64,000 nucleotides of DNA from Mycobacterium sp. 236(2023). Lineage in GTDB: Bacteria; Actinomycetota; Actinomycetes; Mycobacteriales; Mycobacteriaceae. The stretch covers positions 1,488,001 to 1,552,000 of the forward strand of contig NZ_JARSBP010000002.1 in the NCBI RefSeq assembly GCF_029623955.1, read 5' to 3'. Position 1 is the stretch's first letter. Each line of letters starts with the position of its first letter. Below the pieces are notes generated by a model, which saw only the letters and a list, made by a program, of their open reading frames with translations, made no database searches and had not been told where the DNA came from. Positions 35,512 through 43,563 of the stretch are shown here, one piece after another. The position numbers were made by a program, and so were the translations under genes.

Positions 35512-36995
35512 TGGGCGGGCATGCCGATGGTCTTGGCGTCGAGGTACTCCTTGTAACCCTCTTCGCCGTTGCGGTAGCCCAGCCCGCTCTGCTTCGTCCC
35601 GCCGAACGGACTGCCGATCCCGAAGTGGCTCTTGCCGTTGATCGTGACATTGCCCGTGCGCATGCGGGTGGCGACCCTGAAGGCGCGGTCGACATCGCCG
35701 CCGCTGACTTCGCCGGACAGCCCGTAGATGCTGTTGTTGGCGATCGCGACGGCCTCGTCGTCGGTGTCGTACGGCGTGACGGTCAGGACGGGTCCGAAGA
35801 TCTCCTCCTGCGCGATCTGCGAATTCGGGTCGACGTCGGCGAGCAGCGTGGGCTGCGTGTAATAGCCGACGGGCAGCTTCTCGGGGATGCCGCCTCCGGT
35901 GACCAGACGCGCGCCGGAGTCGATACCGGACTTGATGAGGCCGAGCACCTTCTGCCGCTGACCCTCGCTGATCTGCGGACCCTGCATGTTGTTCGGGTCC
36001 CACGGATCGCCGACCGGAAAGTTCTCCATCATGTTCTCTATGATCTCGATGCCCTCGTCATAGCGGCTGCGGGGCAACAGGATCCGGCTGGGCATGATGC
36101 AGCTCTGGCCGGACATCACACACGCCATCAGAGCGGCCATCGGCAAGGCCATGTTGAAGTCGGCGTCGTCGAGCACGATGTGGGCGCTCTTGCCGCCGAG
36201 TTCGAGCAGCGTCTTCTTCACCGTCGGTGCGCCGGCGGCGAGGATCGCGCGGCCGGTCGCGGTGGATCCGGTGAACGTGATCATGTCGACGCGCGGGTCG
36301 GCTGACAGGGCGGCGCCGACCTCGTTGGCATTGGACACCACGACGTTGAACACGCCGGCGGGGATGTCGGTCTCCTCGGCCACGATGCGGCCGTACTCAC
36401 TGCCCGACCACGGGGTCAACTGTGCGGGCTTGAGCACCACGGTGTTGCCGGCCATCAGTGCGGGCACGGTCTCGGCGACGTTGAGATAGAACGGCACGTT
36501 CCACGGAGTGATCGCGCCGACGACGCCGACCGGTTCGTAGTGGATCTTGCGGTGCGCGGGTCCCATCGGTGTCTCGTGCACACCGTTGTCGGCGAGGTAG
36601 GTGAAGTTCTTGCCGTGCTCCGCCCAGTGCCTGACTTCCTCGATCGGGCTCTCGATCTGGCTGCCGGTCACCTTCAGCGGGCAGCCGACCTCGGTGATCA
36701 GGACGCGCCGCAGACGTTCCTTGTTGCGCTCGAACGCCTCGTGGAGCTGGGTCATGCAGTGGTAGCGGAAGTCGAGGTCGCGGGACCAGTCGGTGTCGTC
36801 GAACGCCCGGCGGGCCGCCCCGACGGCGCGAGCCATGTCGTCGACCGTTCCGTCGGTCGCCTGCCCGGCGACCTGCTCGCTGGCCGGGTGAATCACATCG
36901 AATGTGGCTCCGCTGCTGGTGTTTTGCAGTTCACCATCGATGAGCATGCGCTCGTCGCCCGCCAGAACGCCGGTTTCAGTCTCCGCTGTCGTCAT
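35508..36995 (-). CDS. NAD(P)-dependent aldehyde dehydrogenase
   Basis: A 495-residue aldehyde dehydrogenase oxidising an aldehyde to an acid. Motifs: AITPWNVPFYLNV, VVLKPAQLTPWS, FTGSTATGRAI, the general base Glu in LLELGGKSAHI near residue 265 and the nucleophilic Cys in MSGQSCIMPSR near 300, EEIFGPVLTV, and SPFGGTKQSGLGYRNG. The 28-base TetR-type dyad lies just upstream and the ATG is only about eight bases from it, so the transcript is probably nearly leaderless. It heads a three-gene unit with the two NTF2-like genes and lies downstream of TetR regulator 1. Confidence 0.93.
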   Translation of the reverse strand: MTTAETETGVLAGDERMLIDGELQNTSSGATFDVIHPASEQVAGQATDGTVDDMARAVGAARRAFDDTDWSRDLDFRYHCMTQLHEAFERNKERLRRVLITEVGCPLKVTGSQIESPIEEVRHWAEHGKNFTYLADNGVHETPMGPAHRKIHYEPVGVVGAITPWNVPFYLNVAETVPALMAGNTVVLKPAQLTPWSGSEYGRIVAEETDIPAGVFNVVVSNANEVGAALSADPRVDMITFTGSTATGRAILAAGAPTVKKTLLELGGKSAHIVLDDADFNMALPMAALMACVMSGQSCIMPSRILLPRSRYDEGIEIIENMMENFPVGDPWDPNNMQGPQISEGQRQKVLGLIKSGIDSGARLVTGGGIPEKLPVGYYTQPTLLADVDPNSQIAQEEIFGPVLTVTPYDTDDEAVAIANNSIYGLSGEVSGGDVDRAFRVATRMRTGNVTINGKSHFGIGSPFGGTKQSGLGYRNGEEGYKEYLDAKTIGMPAQ

Positions 36996-37003
36996 GACAG
37001 CTA

Positions 37004-37031
37004 GCTTTACAAGTTTTCAGGCGAGTGTCAC
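37004..37031 (-). promoter_or_regulatory. TKACA-N14-TGTAA operator/promoter before aldehyde dehydrogenase
   Basis: On the minus strand this reads GTGACA, 16 bases, TAAAGC (with TG before TAAAGC, hence TGACA-N14-TGTAA). The ALDH ATG follows eight bases later. Identical spacing is found at 41183, 44437, 51804, 62794, 38856 and 55634. The half-sites GCKTKACA form a pseudo-palindrome as expected for a TetR dimer; the spacing of about 16-17 bases also allows it to overlap a -35/-10 pair (GTGACA and TAAAGC). Confidence 0.65.
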
Positions 37032-37041
37032 GCGTTATGTG

Positions 37042-37584
37042 TCAGGTGGTCTTGATTCCCACCGCATGCCGCAGTTGTGCCAGGAACTGGTCGTCGTCGT
37101 CGGCGCGCACGATGTAGTGGGACACGGCGACCCGGATCGCGGTGGCCGCCTTGACCGCGGCGTTGGCGCCGGGCAGCAGCTTCTCCAGCTGGGTGCGCAT
37201 CAGCGGGATGATGTGGGTCAGGCGGGCGATGACGACCTCGGGCTCGATGTCGACGAGACGCACACCCGAGTACGACTGCTGGTATTCGACGATGAACTGC
37301 ATCGCCGCATCGACACGCTCGTTGCCGCGCAGGCCTGCGGTCGCCTTGAGGATGCCCGTCTCGAACATCTCCCGCTCGTAGAGGCCGAACGCCTCCAGCA
37401 GGGCCTGCTTGTCGGCGAACCAGCGGTACAGAGTGGGGCGCGACACCCCGGCCTGCAGGGCGACCTCGGACAGACTCAGCTTCGTCTGCCCGCTGCGGCC
37501 GAGCACCTCCGCGGTCGCGACGAGGATGCGGTTCCTGGTCGAGGTGTCGTCGGTGCTGTCATCGTCGCGTGCTGGATGGTTCAC
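37042..37584 (-). CDS. TetR-family regulator 1
   Basis: A 180-residue TetR repressor. The DNA-binding domain (residues 15-65) reads NRILVATAEVLGRSGQTKLS and LSEVALQAGVSRPTLYRWFA; the C-terminal domain is helical, with VEYQQSYSGVRLVDIEPEVV. It is clearly paralogous to TetR regulator 2 at 40.6-41.2 kb, with nearly the same recognition helix. Start is GTG 37584. A dyad TTACG-N14-CGTAA lies 15 bases upstream, suggesting autoregulation, and the ALDH operon follows on the same strand. Ligand unknown; probably an intermediate of the local catabolic pathway. Confidence 0.87.
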   Translation of the reverse strand: MNHPARDDDSTDDTSTRNRILVATAEVLGRSGQTKLSLSEVALQAGVSRPTLYRWFADKQALLEAFGLYEREMFETGILKATAGLRGNERVDAAMQFIVEYQQSYSGVRLVDIEPEVVIARLTHIIPLMRTQLEKLLPGANAAVKAATAIRVAVSHYIVRADDDDQFLAQLRHAVGIKTT

Positions 37585-37598
37585 GTACCTGCCCTTAC

Positions 37599-37625
37599 TT
37601 ACGGGTTCGCTGTCGATCGTAAAGC
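37599..37625. promoter_or_regulatory. Variant operator TTACG-N14-CGTAA before TetR regulator 1
   Basis: TTACG (37599-37603) and CGTAAAGC (37618-37625) are separated by 14 bases, the same spacing as the regional motif. Both half-sites carry the same substitution (A to G and its complement), so the dyad symmetry is kept. It lies 15 bases upstream of the TetR 1 start codon, a classical autoregulatory position. Confidence 0.5.
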
Positions 37626-37677
37626 GTCCCCGGGTGAGGGGCCGACGGCGCGCGGGCGTCGTTGCTCACACAGTTGC

Positions 37678-38820
37678 TCACAGTGTCTTCTCCAGCACGG
37701 CGACGGTGTCGAGATCGTCGAGGGCTTCGAGGCTGCGCTCCAGCCCTTTCATGGCGATGTCCTCGACCTGCATGCCACCCATGCCCGCGGTGATCAGCGT
37801 CGCGACGTATGGGTACAGGGCGCCCTGGCGGTAGCGGTTCCACAGCTCATCGGGGTTCAACTCCGGCCCGCCGGAGGCGGCCAGCGCGCGCCGGTAGACC
37901 TCGACTAGATCCTGCTGCGACTCCCGTCGGGCCTCAGTGGTCATGCTGGTGACCAGCGTGTAGGCGAGTTCCCGGCTGGGATGGCCGCGGCGCACGGCCT
38001 GCCAGTCGAGCAGCCCGGCCTGGCCGTCGCGGAAGTACAGGTTGCCCGGGTGTGCGTCGCCGTGCATGACAGTGTGCGGTGGCCGGTCGACCAGCGAGGC
38101 CACGGCGCGATAGTTGGCATCGATGAAGCGGCCGCGGTCGATGGGCAGCTGCGTGCGTTCGGCCAGTTTGCGGGCCGATGTGCGCAGCAGCGGCGCGGTG
38201 AGCAGTGACGCGCTGTCCTCCGACGCCGTGTAGAGCCAGCCGAGTGGGCCGACCCCGCTGCGGGCGGGAAGCCGACCCCAGAACGTCGCATGGACGCGGG
38301 CGAGAAGTTCGACGACGAGTGCGGCGCGGTCCGCGTCGATCGGGTTGAGCGTGTCGGGGAACTCGCAGTCGCTGACCGCCAAGTCCTCGAGGACGAGCAC
38401 GAATCGGCCGGTGTACGGGTCGAACCGGCAGCCGTAGCTGCGCGGGACGCCGGTCAGCTCGGGGGCGAGCTGGCTGTAGAAGCGGGTCTCGGTGTCGGCG
38501 AGGTTGCCGAGCTCGCCCATCAGCCTCGTCGCGACGGTCTCGGCCGCCATCTTGACGAACACCGATTCGGGCACGTCGTCGCCCGTGAGTGCGAGCCGGG
38601 CCCGCGACGACGTCCCGGCGTCGCCGCCGAGGAGTGCCACCGACGTCACCGTGCGCCCGAGGAGGGCCGACATCGTCGCGGCGTCGAGATCGGCGATGGT
38701 GCGCGGCATCGGCAGGAGGCGGCCGACGAGCGTGTCGGTCCCGATCCGGCGGAATCCGCGGCCAAGATGTGAGGCCAGACCTACCGCGGGTGCGATCCGA
38801 TTGGCGATGGCGGACACCAC
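37678..38820 (-). CDS. APH-like phosphotransferase family protein
   Basis: A 380-residue protein with the aminoglycoside/choline phosphotransferase (APH) kinase fold. The catalytic loop is VMHGDAHPGNLYF (H253, D255, N260) and the metal-binding Asp is D272 in LLDWQ. VFVKMAAETVATRLMG holds the probable ATP-binding lysine (K90), and VLVLEDLA is the hinge. Homologues in mycobacteria commonly accompany acyl-CoA dehydrogenases and ketoreductases, where they may phosphorylate a hydroxylated intermediate (as in hydroxy-acid lyase pathways) rather than an antibiotic. It is divergent from the CoA-transferase gene; a GTG-GTG start follows AGGAGG. Confidence 0.8.
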   Translation of the reverse strand: MVSAIANRIAPAVGLASHLGRGFRRIGTDTLVGRLLPMPRTIADLDAATMSALLGRTVTSVALLGGDAGTSSRARLALTGDDVPESVFVKMAAETVATRLMGELGNLADTETRFYSQLAPELTGVPRSYGCRFDPYTGRFVLVLEDLAVSDCEFPDTLNPIDADRAALVVELLARVHATFWGRLPARSGVGPLGWLYTASEDSASLLTAPLLRTSARKLAERTQLPIDRGRFIDANYRAVASLVDRPPHTVMHGDAHPGNLYFRDGQAGLLDWQAVRRGHPSRELAYTLVTSMTTEARRESQQDLVEVYRRALAASGGPELNPDELWNRYRQGALYPYVATLITAGMGGMQVEDIAMKGLERSLEALDDLDTVAVLEKTL

Positions 38821-38846
38821 GAGCCTCCTAGGCTTGGACCGGTAGC

Positions 38847-38883
38847 TGTAACAGGGTTACAAATACATCGCTCTTTGTAAAGT
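38847..38883. promoter_or_regulatory. TKACA-N14-TGTAA operator plus a second dyad before CoA-transferase
   Basis: TGTAAC-N3-GTTACA (38847-38861) is a perfect dyad. Its right half is also the left half of the regional motif: GTTACA (38856-38861), 16 bases, TAAAGT (38878-38883), i.e. TTACA-N14-TGTAA, the most symmetric copy in the window. It lies 16 bases before the CoA-transferase ATG, between two divergent genes, so it may control both. Confidence 0.65.
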
Positions 38884-38899
38884 CTGGGAAAGGGTGGGC

Positions 38900-40090
38900 A
38901 TGGCGGGTCCGCTGGAGGGCGTCAAAGTCGTCGAGCTCGGGGTGTGGGTCGCGGGCCCCGCGGCCGGAGGCGTCCTCGCCGATTGGGGCGCCGACGTCGT
39001 CAAGATCGAGCCGCCCGACGGGGACCCCGCCCGCACCTTCGGCCGGATGCTCGGCATCAGCCCGGAGGACCGGCACCACGTCAGCCCGCCGTTCCAGATG
39101 GACAACCGCGGCAAGCGCAGCGTCGTGCTCGATCTCGCGACGGCCGAGGCGCAGGAGGCGGCGCGGCGCCTGATCGGCGAGGCGGACGTGTTCCTGACCA
39201 ACATCCGCACCGGCGCGCTGCGCCGCATCGGGTTGGACTTCGACGCTCTTGCCGCCGCGAACCCGCGACTGGTCTACGGGTTGATCACCGGCTACGGCGC
39301 CGAAGGGCCCGATGCGGACCGGCCCGCCTACGACGTCGCGGCGTTCTGGGCGAGATCCGGTCTGGCGCACCTGCTCACGCGGCCCGGCGAGATGCCGCCG
39401 TTCCAGCGGGGCGGCATGGGCGACCACATGGCGGGGATGACGCTGGCCGGGGCGATCTGCGCCGCGCTGGTCGCGCGGGCACGCACCGGAGCCGGGCAAC
39501 TGGTGTCTACGTCGCTGTACCGCCAGGGCGCCTACACGGTGAGCTTCGACCTGAACACCTTCCTGATCACCGGCCACGCGATCGCCATCGGTCAGCGCGA
39601 ATCGATGGGCAACCCGTGCATGAACAACTACGCCGCCGCCGACGGCAGGAGGTTCTGGTTGGTGGGCCTGCAGCCGGATCGGCATTGGCCCGCGCTGTGC
39701 GCGGCCGTGGAACGCCCGGGCTGGCTGACCGACGAGAGATTCGCCTATGCGCGGGACCGTGCGGCGAACGCCCGCGAGCTGATCGCCGAGCTCGACGAGA
39801 TCTTCGCGGGGAAGCCGTTGGACGAGTGGACGGAAGTCTTTGCCGGACAACCGGATCTGTTCTGGTCGCCGATCAATTCGCTGGAGGATGTGGTCGGCGA
39901 CGAGCAGTTCCACGCCGCAGGTGGCATCGTGTACGTGCCCGACGCCGACGGCGGGTCCGTGCCGATGGTCGCTACACCGGCCGACTTTCACGGAACGCCC
40001 ACGGAATTGCGTTCTAGTGCACCCGAACTCGGGGAACATACCGACGATGTGCTGGCCGAGCTCGCTCAGCGCACGAATCGGTCGACCTAG
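38900..40090 (+). CDS. Class III (CaiB/BaiF) CoA-transferase
   Basis: A 396-residue CoA-transferase. ATG 38900 is preferred to GTG 38894 because GGGAAAGGG lies at the right distance and the product then starts AGPLEGVKVVELGVWVAGP. The catalytic Asp is D175 in GGMGDHMAGM. NRGKRSVVLDL and EADVFLTNIRTGALRRIGL are family blocks. It would activate a catabolic acid, perhaps the product of the neighbouring aldehyde dehydrogenase, by taking CoA from a pathway thioester. A copy of the regional operator precedes it. Confidence 0.9.
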   Translation: MAGPLEGVKVVELGVWVAGPAAGGVLADWGADVVKIEPPDGDPARTFGRMLGISPEDRHHVSPPFQMDNRGKRSVVLDLATAEAQEAARRLIGEADVFLTNIRTGALRRIGLDFDALAAANPRLVYGLITGYGAEGPDADRPAYDVAAFWARSGLAHLLTRPGEMPPFQRGGMGDHMAGMTLAGAICAALVARARTGAGQLVSTSLYRQGAYTVSFDLNTFLITGHAIAIGQRESMGNPCMNNYAAADGRRFWLVGLQPDRHWPALCAAVERPGWLTDERFAYARDRAANARELIAELDEIFAGKPLDEWTEVFAGQPDLFWSPINSLEDVVGDEQFHAAGGIVYVPDADGGSVPMVATPADFHGTPTELRSSAPELGEHTDDVLAELAQRTNRST

Positions 40091-40149
40091 GCGACCGATT
40101 CGACAAGCGACTGCTTGCGCCCCAGGGCAGCACCCTACAGACTGCGAGT

Positions 40150-40644
40150 ATGTGGCGCCGACGCGAGATTCGTTTCGATCGGATGCAGGCCGCGGTGGCC
40201 GGGCTTGAGCTCCCCGACGCTGTGTTCAAAACCTGTCCCTGGCAACCGCGTCCACTCGTCGAAACGGGGCTGCGGCAGTGGTTGCGGTGTTGCGGGGCGG
40301 CGATGCGGGACGACCAGGTGATCGGAATGCCCTCACGCGCTGTCGACGAGGCCTGGCACGGGCTGATCCTCTGTACCGCACGGTATTCGGCGTTCTGCGA
40401 CCAGGCCTACGGACGCTTTCTGCACCACCACCCCGAGGGCGGCACACCCGCTGGCGTCGCATCGGCTGCAGGGAGCGCCTCAGAACAACTCCGGCGCACC
40501 GTGATCGCGTGGTCGATGGTCGCCGGCCCGAACGAGCAGTGTGTGCTGTGGGACCTGGACACCCGGGTCGGGGTGGCGCATCCGTGGGGCATCGATGCCG
40601 ACAGGGTCTCCCAGATCCATTCAGCCATCGGCGATCTCAACTGA
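40150..40644 (+). CDS. Glycine-rich-domain-like (GRDP) small protein
   Basis: A 164-residue protein whose most recognisable part is residues about 65-95: SRAVDEAWHGLILCTARYSA followed by FCDQAYGRFLHHHPEG. This resembles the 'DxxWHxHxLxTxxYxxFC' pattern of the GRDP-like/DUF1399 family, of unknown biochemical role. Several His and Cys residues (H70, C75, C83, a HHHP run) could bind a metal. It follows the CoA-transferase by about 60 bases and overlaps the convergent TetR regulator 2 gene by 24 bases. The family assignment is from pattern memory only. Confidence 0.55.
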   Translation: MWRRREIRFDRMQAAVAGLELPDAVFKTCPWQPRPLVETGLRQWLRCCGAAMRDDQVIGMPSRAVDEAWHGLILCTARYSAFCDQAYGRFLHHHPEGGTPAGVASAAGSASEQLRRTVIAWSMVAGPNEQCVLWDLDTRVGVAHPWGIDADRVSQIHSAIGDLN

Positions 40645-41175
40645 CGGGCCAGCCTGGTGCTTGACCCGAGCCGCGTGGCGTAGCTGGGCGAGAAAGCCGT
40701 CGGAGTCGTCGCTGCGCACGAGATACTGCGAGATCGCCACCCGGACCGCGGTCGCCGCCGACAGCGCCGCGTCCGGCCCGGTGCACAGGCGCTGAAGCCG
40801 TTCCCGCATCAGCGGCAGGACGCGTTCCATCCGACGGATCACCTGGTCGGGTTCGACGTCGACCATCCGCAGTCCCGGGTAGGACAGCTGGTATTCGACG
40901 ATGACCCGCAGCGCGGCGTCCAGTCGTTCGTGCGCGGGGAGGCCAGAGGTGGCCTTGGCGATGGCGCGCTCGTAATACTGGCGCTCCCAGACGACGAACA
41001 CGTCGAGCAGTTCCCGTTTGTCGGCGAAGTACCGGTACAGCGTGGGGCGCGACACGCCGGCCTGGGAGGCGACTTCGGACAGCGACAACTTGGCGGTGCC
41101 GTTGCGGCCCAGCACCTCTGCGGTGGCGGCAAGGATCTTCTGCCGTGTCGCGTTGTCCGCCGCCGACTGCTCCAT
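40621..41175 (-). CDS. TetR-family regulator 2
   Basis: A 184-residue TetR repressor paralogous to regulator 1: ILAATAEVLGRNGTAKLSLS, EVASQAGVSRPTLYRYFADK, and VEYQLSYPGLRMVDVEPDQV align with it nearly residue for residue. It is divergent from the P450 gene, and the regional dyad lies in the 44 bases between them, eight bases from this gene's ATG. It is therefore the best candidate for the protein that binds the repeated operator; regulators 1 and 2 may bind the same sites or form heterodimers (inference). Confidence 0.9.
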   Translation of the reverse strand: MEQSAADNATRQKILAATAEVLGRNGTAKLSLSEVASQAGVSRPTLYRYFADKRELLDVFVVWERQYYERAIAKATSGLPAHERLDAALRVIVEYQLSYPGLRMVDVEPDQVIRRMERVLPLMRERLQRLCTGPDAALSAATAVRVAISQYLVRSDDSDGFLAQLRHAARVKHQAGPSVEIADG

Positions 41176-41182
41176 CGCTCTA

Positions 41183-41210
41183 GCTTTACAAATTATCGAC
41201 GAAGTGTCAC
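41183..41210. promoter_or_regulatory. TKACA-N14-TGTAA operator between TetR 2 and P450 genes
   Basis: Minus strand: GTGACA, 16 bases, TAAAGC, giving TGACA-N14-TGTAA. The dyad is 7 bases from the TetR 2 start and 9 bases from the P450 start, so it must overlap both promoters. The flanks (AGC before and GCTAG after on the minus strand) are shared with the ALDH copy, extending the conserved half-site to GCKTKACA. Confidence 0.7.
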
Positions 41211-41219
41211 GCTAAATCT

Positions 41220-42473
41220 GTGACGGCCCCATCCCTGGACGAACGTGAACACAGCGCGATCGACATCACGTCGCACGACTTCTGGAGCCGGCCGTTCGCA
41301 CAGCGCGACGAGACCTTCGCGCGGTTGCGTGCCGGCACGGGCCTCACGTGGCATGCACCGTTCCCGTCGCTGTTCCCGATGGAGGAGCCCGGATACTGGG
41401 CCCTCACGCGTCGCGCCGACATCGCCTACGTCAGCCAGCATCCCGAGCTGTTCACCTCCGAACGCGGTGTCGCCCTTGACCCGATGCCCGCCGAGGTGCA
41501 GCGGTTCGCATCCTTCTTCCTGACGATGGATCCACCCCAGCATTCGACGTACCGGCGGCTGATCAGCTCGGCGTTCACGCCACGCAACGTCCGCCGGATC
41601 GAAGAGCAGATCCACCGCGGTGCCGTCGCCATCGTCGACGACCTGGTGGGCGCCGGCGACATCGACTTCGTCGCCGATTGCTCTGCGCGCCTTCCGATGC
41701 TGACGATCATGGAGATGCTGGGGGTGCCGAGCGCCGATCAGCCTGCGGTGGCGCTGGCCGCCGAGAAGCTGTTCTCGATGAGCGACGACGAGTACAGCTC
41801 GATCGAGGAACGCGCCGCCAACACCCTCAACGAGATCATGCTGCTGTCGAGCACGGGCGCCGAGCTGGCGAAGTTCCGGCGGGCCAACCCCGGCGACGAC
41901 CTGATGACCAGCATCGTCAACGCCGAGGTGGACGGGCACCGGCTCACCGACGAGGAGATCGGGGCGTTCCTGATCCTGCTGTCGTCGGCGGGCAACGACA
42001 CCACCAAACAGACGACGACCCACGTCATGATGGCGCTGCTCGACAACCCCGAACAGCGGGCGTGGCTTACCGAGGACTTCGAGGGTCGCATCGGCGTGGC
42101 CGTCGAGGAGTTCGTCCGCTGGTCTTCGCCCGTGCTCCAGTTCGCGCGCTTCGCCACGCAGGACACCGAAATCAACGGCCAGCCGGTGGCCGAGGGCGAC
42201 AAGGTCGGGCTGTTCTACTGCTCTGCCAACCGCGACGAGACGGTGTTCGACAATCCCGGCGCATTCAACGTGGCGCGGTCACCGAATTTGCACCTCGGCT
42301 TCGGTGGCGGTGGCCCGCATTTCTGCCTCGGAAATCAACTCGCCAAAGCAGAGCTGCGAAACCTGTTCCGGGAGTTGCTGACTCGAATCAAGACCATCGA
42401 GCTCGGCGAGCCAGACCTGCTGTACAGCAGCTTCGTGCACGGCGTGAAGCGCCTGCCTGCCCACGTCCGTTGA
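41220..42473 (+). CDS. Cytochrome P450 (with adjacent ferredoxin)
   Basis: A 417-residue soluble class I P450. The heme cysteine is C369 in FGGGGPHFCLGNQLAK; the I-helix oxygen-activation motif is SSAGNDTTKQT near residues 257-267; ExxR is in the K-helix and PPQHSTYRRLISSAFTPRNV is the usual C-helix region. It belongs to the bacterial groups acting on steroids, terpenes or fatty acids (FGGGGPHFCLG is common among CYP124/125/142-like enzymes), but no family can be assigned with certainty. GTG 41220 is only nine bases from the operator. It is followed by its probable electron donor. Confidence 0.93.
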   Translation: MTAPSLDEREHSAIDITSHDFWSRPFAQRDETFARLRAGTGLTWHAPFPSLFPMEEPGYWALTRRADIAYVSQHPELFTSERGVALDPMPAEVQRFASFFLTMDPPQHSTYRRLISSAFTPRNVRRIEEQIHRGAVAIVDDLVGAGDIDFVADCSARLPMLTIMEMLGVPSADQPAVALAAEKLFSMSDDEYSSIEERAANTLNEIMLLSSTGAELAKFRRANPGDDLMTSIVNAEVDGHRLTDEEIGAFLILLSSAGNDTTKQTTTHVMMALLDNPEQRAWLTEDFEGRIGVAVEEFVRWSSPVLQFARFATQDTEINGQPVAEGDKVGLFYCSANRDETVFDNPGAFNVARSPNLHLGFGGGGPHFCLGNQLAKAELRNLFRELLTRIKTIELGEPDLLYSSFVHGVKRLPAHVR

Positions 42474-42486
42474 CCCAGGAGCGATC

Positions 42487-42681
42487 GTGAAAGTTGGAGT
42501 GGACCTCGCCAAGTGCACCGGACACGGGATCTGTGAGTCGATCGCAGAGGAGATCTTCGAGGTGCAGGACGACGGCACCGTCGTCATCCACGACGCCGAG
42601 CGCCCCGAGGCCGACCGCCCGCGCATGCAGCAGGCCGTTACCCAGTGCCCGGCGGCCGCCCTCTACCTTGCCGCGGAATAG
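42487..42681 (+). CDS. [3Fe-4S] ferredoxin for cytochrome P450
   Basis: A 64-residue ferredoxin with C10-x-x-H13-x-x-C16 and C54-P, the P450-associated type in which the second cysteine of the cluster motif is replaced (here by His), giving a 3Fe-4S cluster. The start is GTG 42487 after an AGGAGCG site, 13 bases downstream of the P450 stop. It would carry electrons from a ferredoxin reductase to the P450; no reductase gene is present in the window. The stop codon lies inside a long inverted repeat. Confidence 0.92.
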   Translation: MKVGVDLAKCTGHGICESIAEEIFEVQDDGTVVIHDAERPEADRPRMQQAVTQCPAAALYLAAE

Positions 42682-42734
42682 GATTCCCGGCTGTGGATTG
42701 ACCCCGGGGAACGACCAGGAATCCTATTCCGCGG
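42671..42734. terminator. 17-bp perfect inverted repeat spanning both stop codons of convergent genes
   Basis: Bases 42671-42687 are the exact reverse complement of 42718-42734, separated by 30 bases. Each arm contains the last codons and the stop (GCG GAA TAG) of one of the two convergent genes, ferredoxin and thioesterase-like. The resulting hairpin is the same for both strands and likely acts as a shared terminator; no U-tract follows. The sequence identity of two unrelated gene ends is unusual. Confidence 0.6.
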
Positions 42735-43548
42735 GCCGGGGCGGGCGGGGCCGGACGAGGACTGACTGCTGGATGGCACCCACGGCACCGGACTCGTCGA
42801 ACAGCGTGCCGAGCGTGGTGCCGATTCCATCTGGGCCGTAACTGGTTTCGGCTCTGATGCCGACCCACTCACCGTCGGGGATCCGATGGATGTGCACGGC
42901 CAGATCGGTGTTGAGGAACGTCCAGGCGCGGATGTCGAGTTTTGTGCCGATGCCGTTGGCGCAGTCGGCGACCGCGAACAAACGCTCCAGCGGGGTCATC
43001 GACTCACCCGTGACGAGGTCGACCTCGGGTTTGATCCACGACTCGCCGGGGCCATCACCGCCCGGTGTGGTCAGCCAGCGCCAGTCGAGGCTGTGGACGT
43101 AGTTGAGGTCCCATCGCTTCTTCATGTCGCGGGTGAAGGCCTCACTCACGGGACGCAACGGTTTCGCCGGGGTGTGCACTGCCGCAGCGGTGTCCATCGT
43201 CTGTAGGCGCCATCCGCTGGCCCTGGCCACCGGCCTGGGTTCGCCGTCGGGACCCAGGGCGAGCATCTCGGCGCTGACCAATTCGATCTGCTTGCCCGAT
43301 CTCTCGCGCCGGGCCCGCACCCAGAAATCACCCTCGGCGGGGACGGGGCCGAGAAGGTCGACCAGCACGCGGCTCAGCCGGGTGTCGTCGCGGGGCTCGC
43401 AGCGCTGCAGCCCGCGCACCAGGAGCGCGGATACCGGCGCGGCATGCTGGATGGCCGCCGACCATGTGCTGCGGACGTAGTCGGTGGCGGTGAACTTCTC
43501 GCCGAGCTCGTCCGCGGCGTCGACAAGCTCGTAGTAGGAATCAGACAC
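42724..43548 (-). CDS. Thioesterase-family protein (hotdog, 4HBT_3 type)
   Basis: A 274-residue double-hotdog protein. STWSAAIQHAAPVSALLVRG, SRVLVDLLGPVPAEGDFWVR and the C-terminal LDIRAWTFLNTDLAVHIHRI with RAETSYGPDGIGTTLGTLFD are found in the 'thioesterase family protein' group common in mycobacteria (related to TesB). It would hydrolyse, or merely bind, an acyl-CoA. It is downstream of the SMP-30-type gene in one unit, 15 bases apart, and convergent with the ferredoxin. Substrate unknown. Confidence 0.75.
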   Translation of the reverse strand: MSDSYYELVDAADELGEKFTATDYVRSTWSAAIQHAAPVSALLVRGLQRCEPRDDTRLSRVLVDLLGPVPAEGDFWVRARRERSGKQIELVSAEMLALGPDGEPRPVARASGWRLQTMDTAAAVHTPAKPLRPVSEAFTRDMKKRWDLNYVHSLDWRWLTTPGGDGPGESWIKPEVDLVTGESMTPLERLFAVADCANGIGTKLDIRAWTFLNTDLAVHIHRIPDGEWVGIRAETSYGPDGIGTTLGTLFDESGAVGAIQQSVLVRPRPPRPAE

Positions 43549-43563
43549 ACGACGCCTTTCGGA

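Noticed and set aside
37678..38820. Calling the APH-fold protein an aminoglycoside resistance gene
   Set aside because: The Brenner motif is of the generic phosphotransferase family often found in mycobacterial lipid and acyl-CoA clusters; nothing points to an antibiotic substrate.
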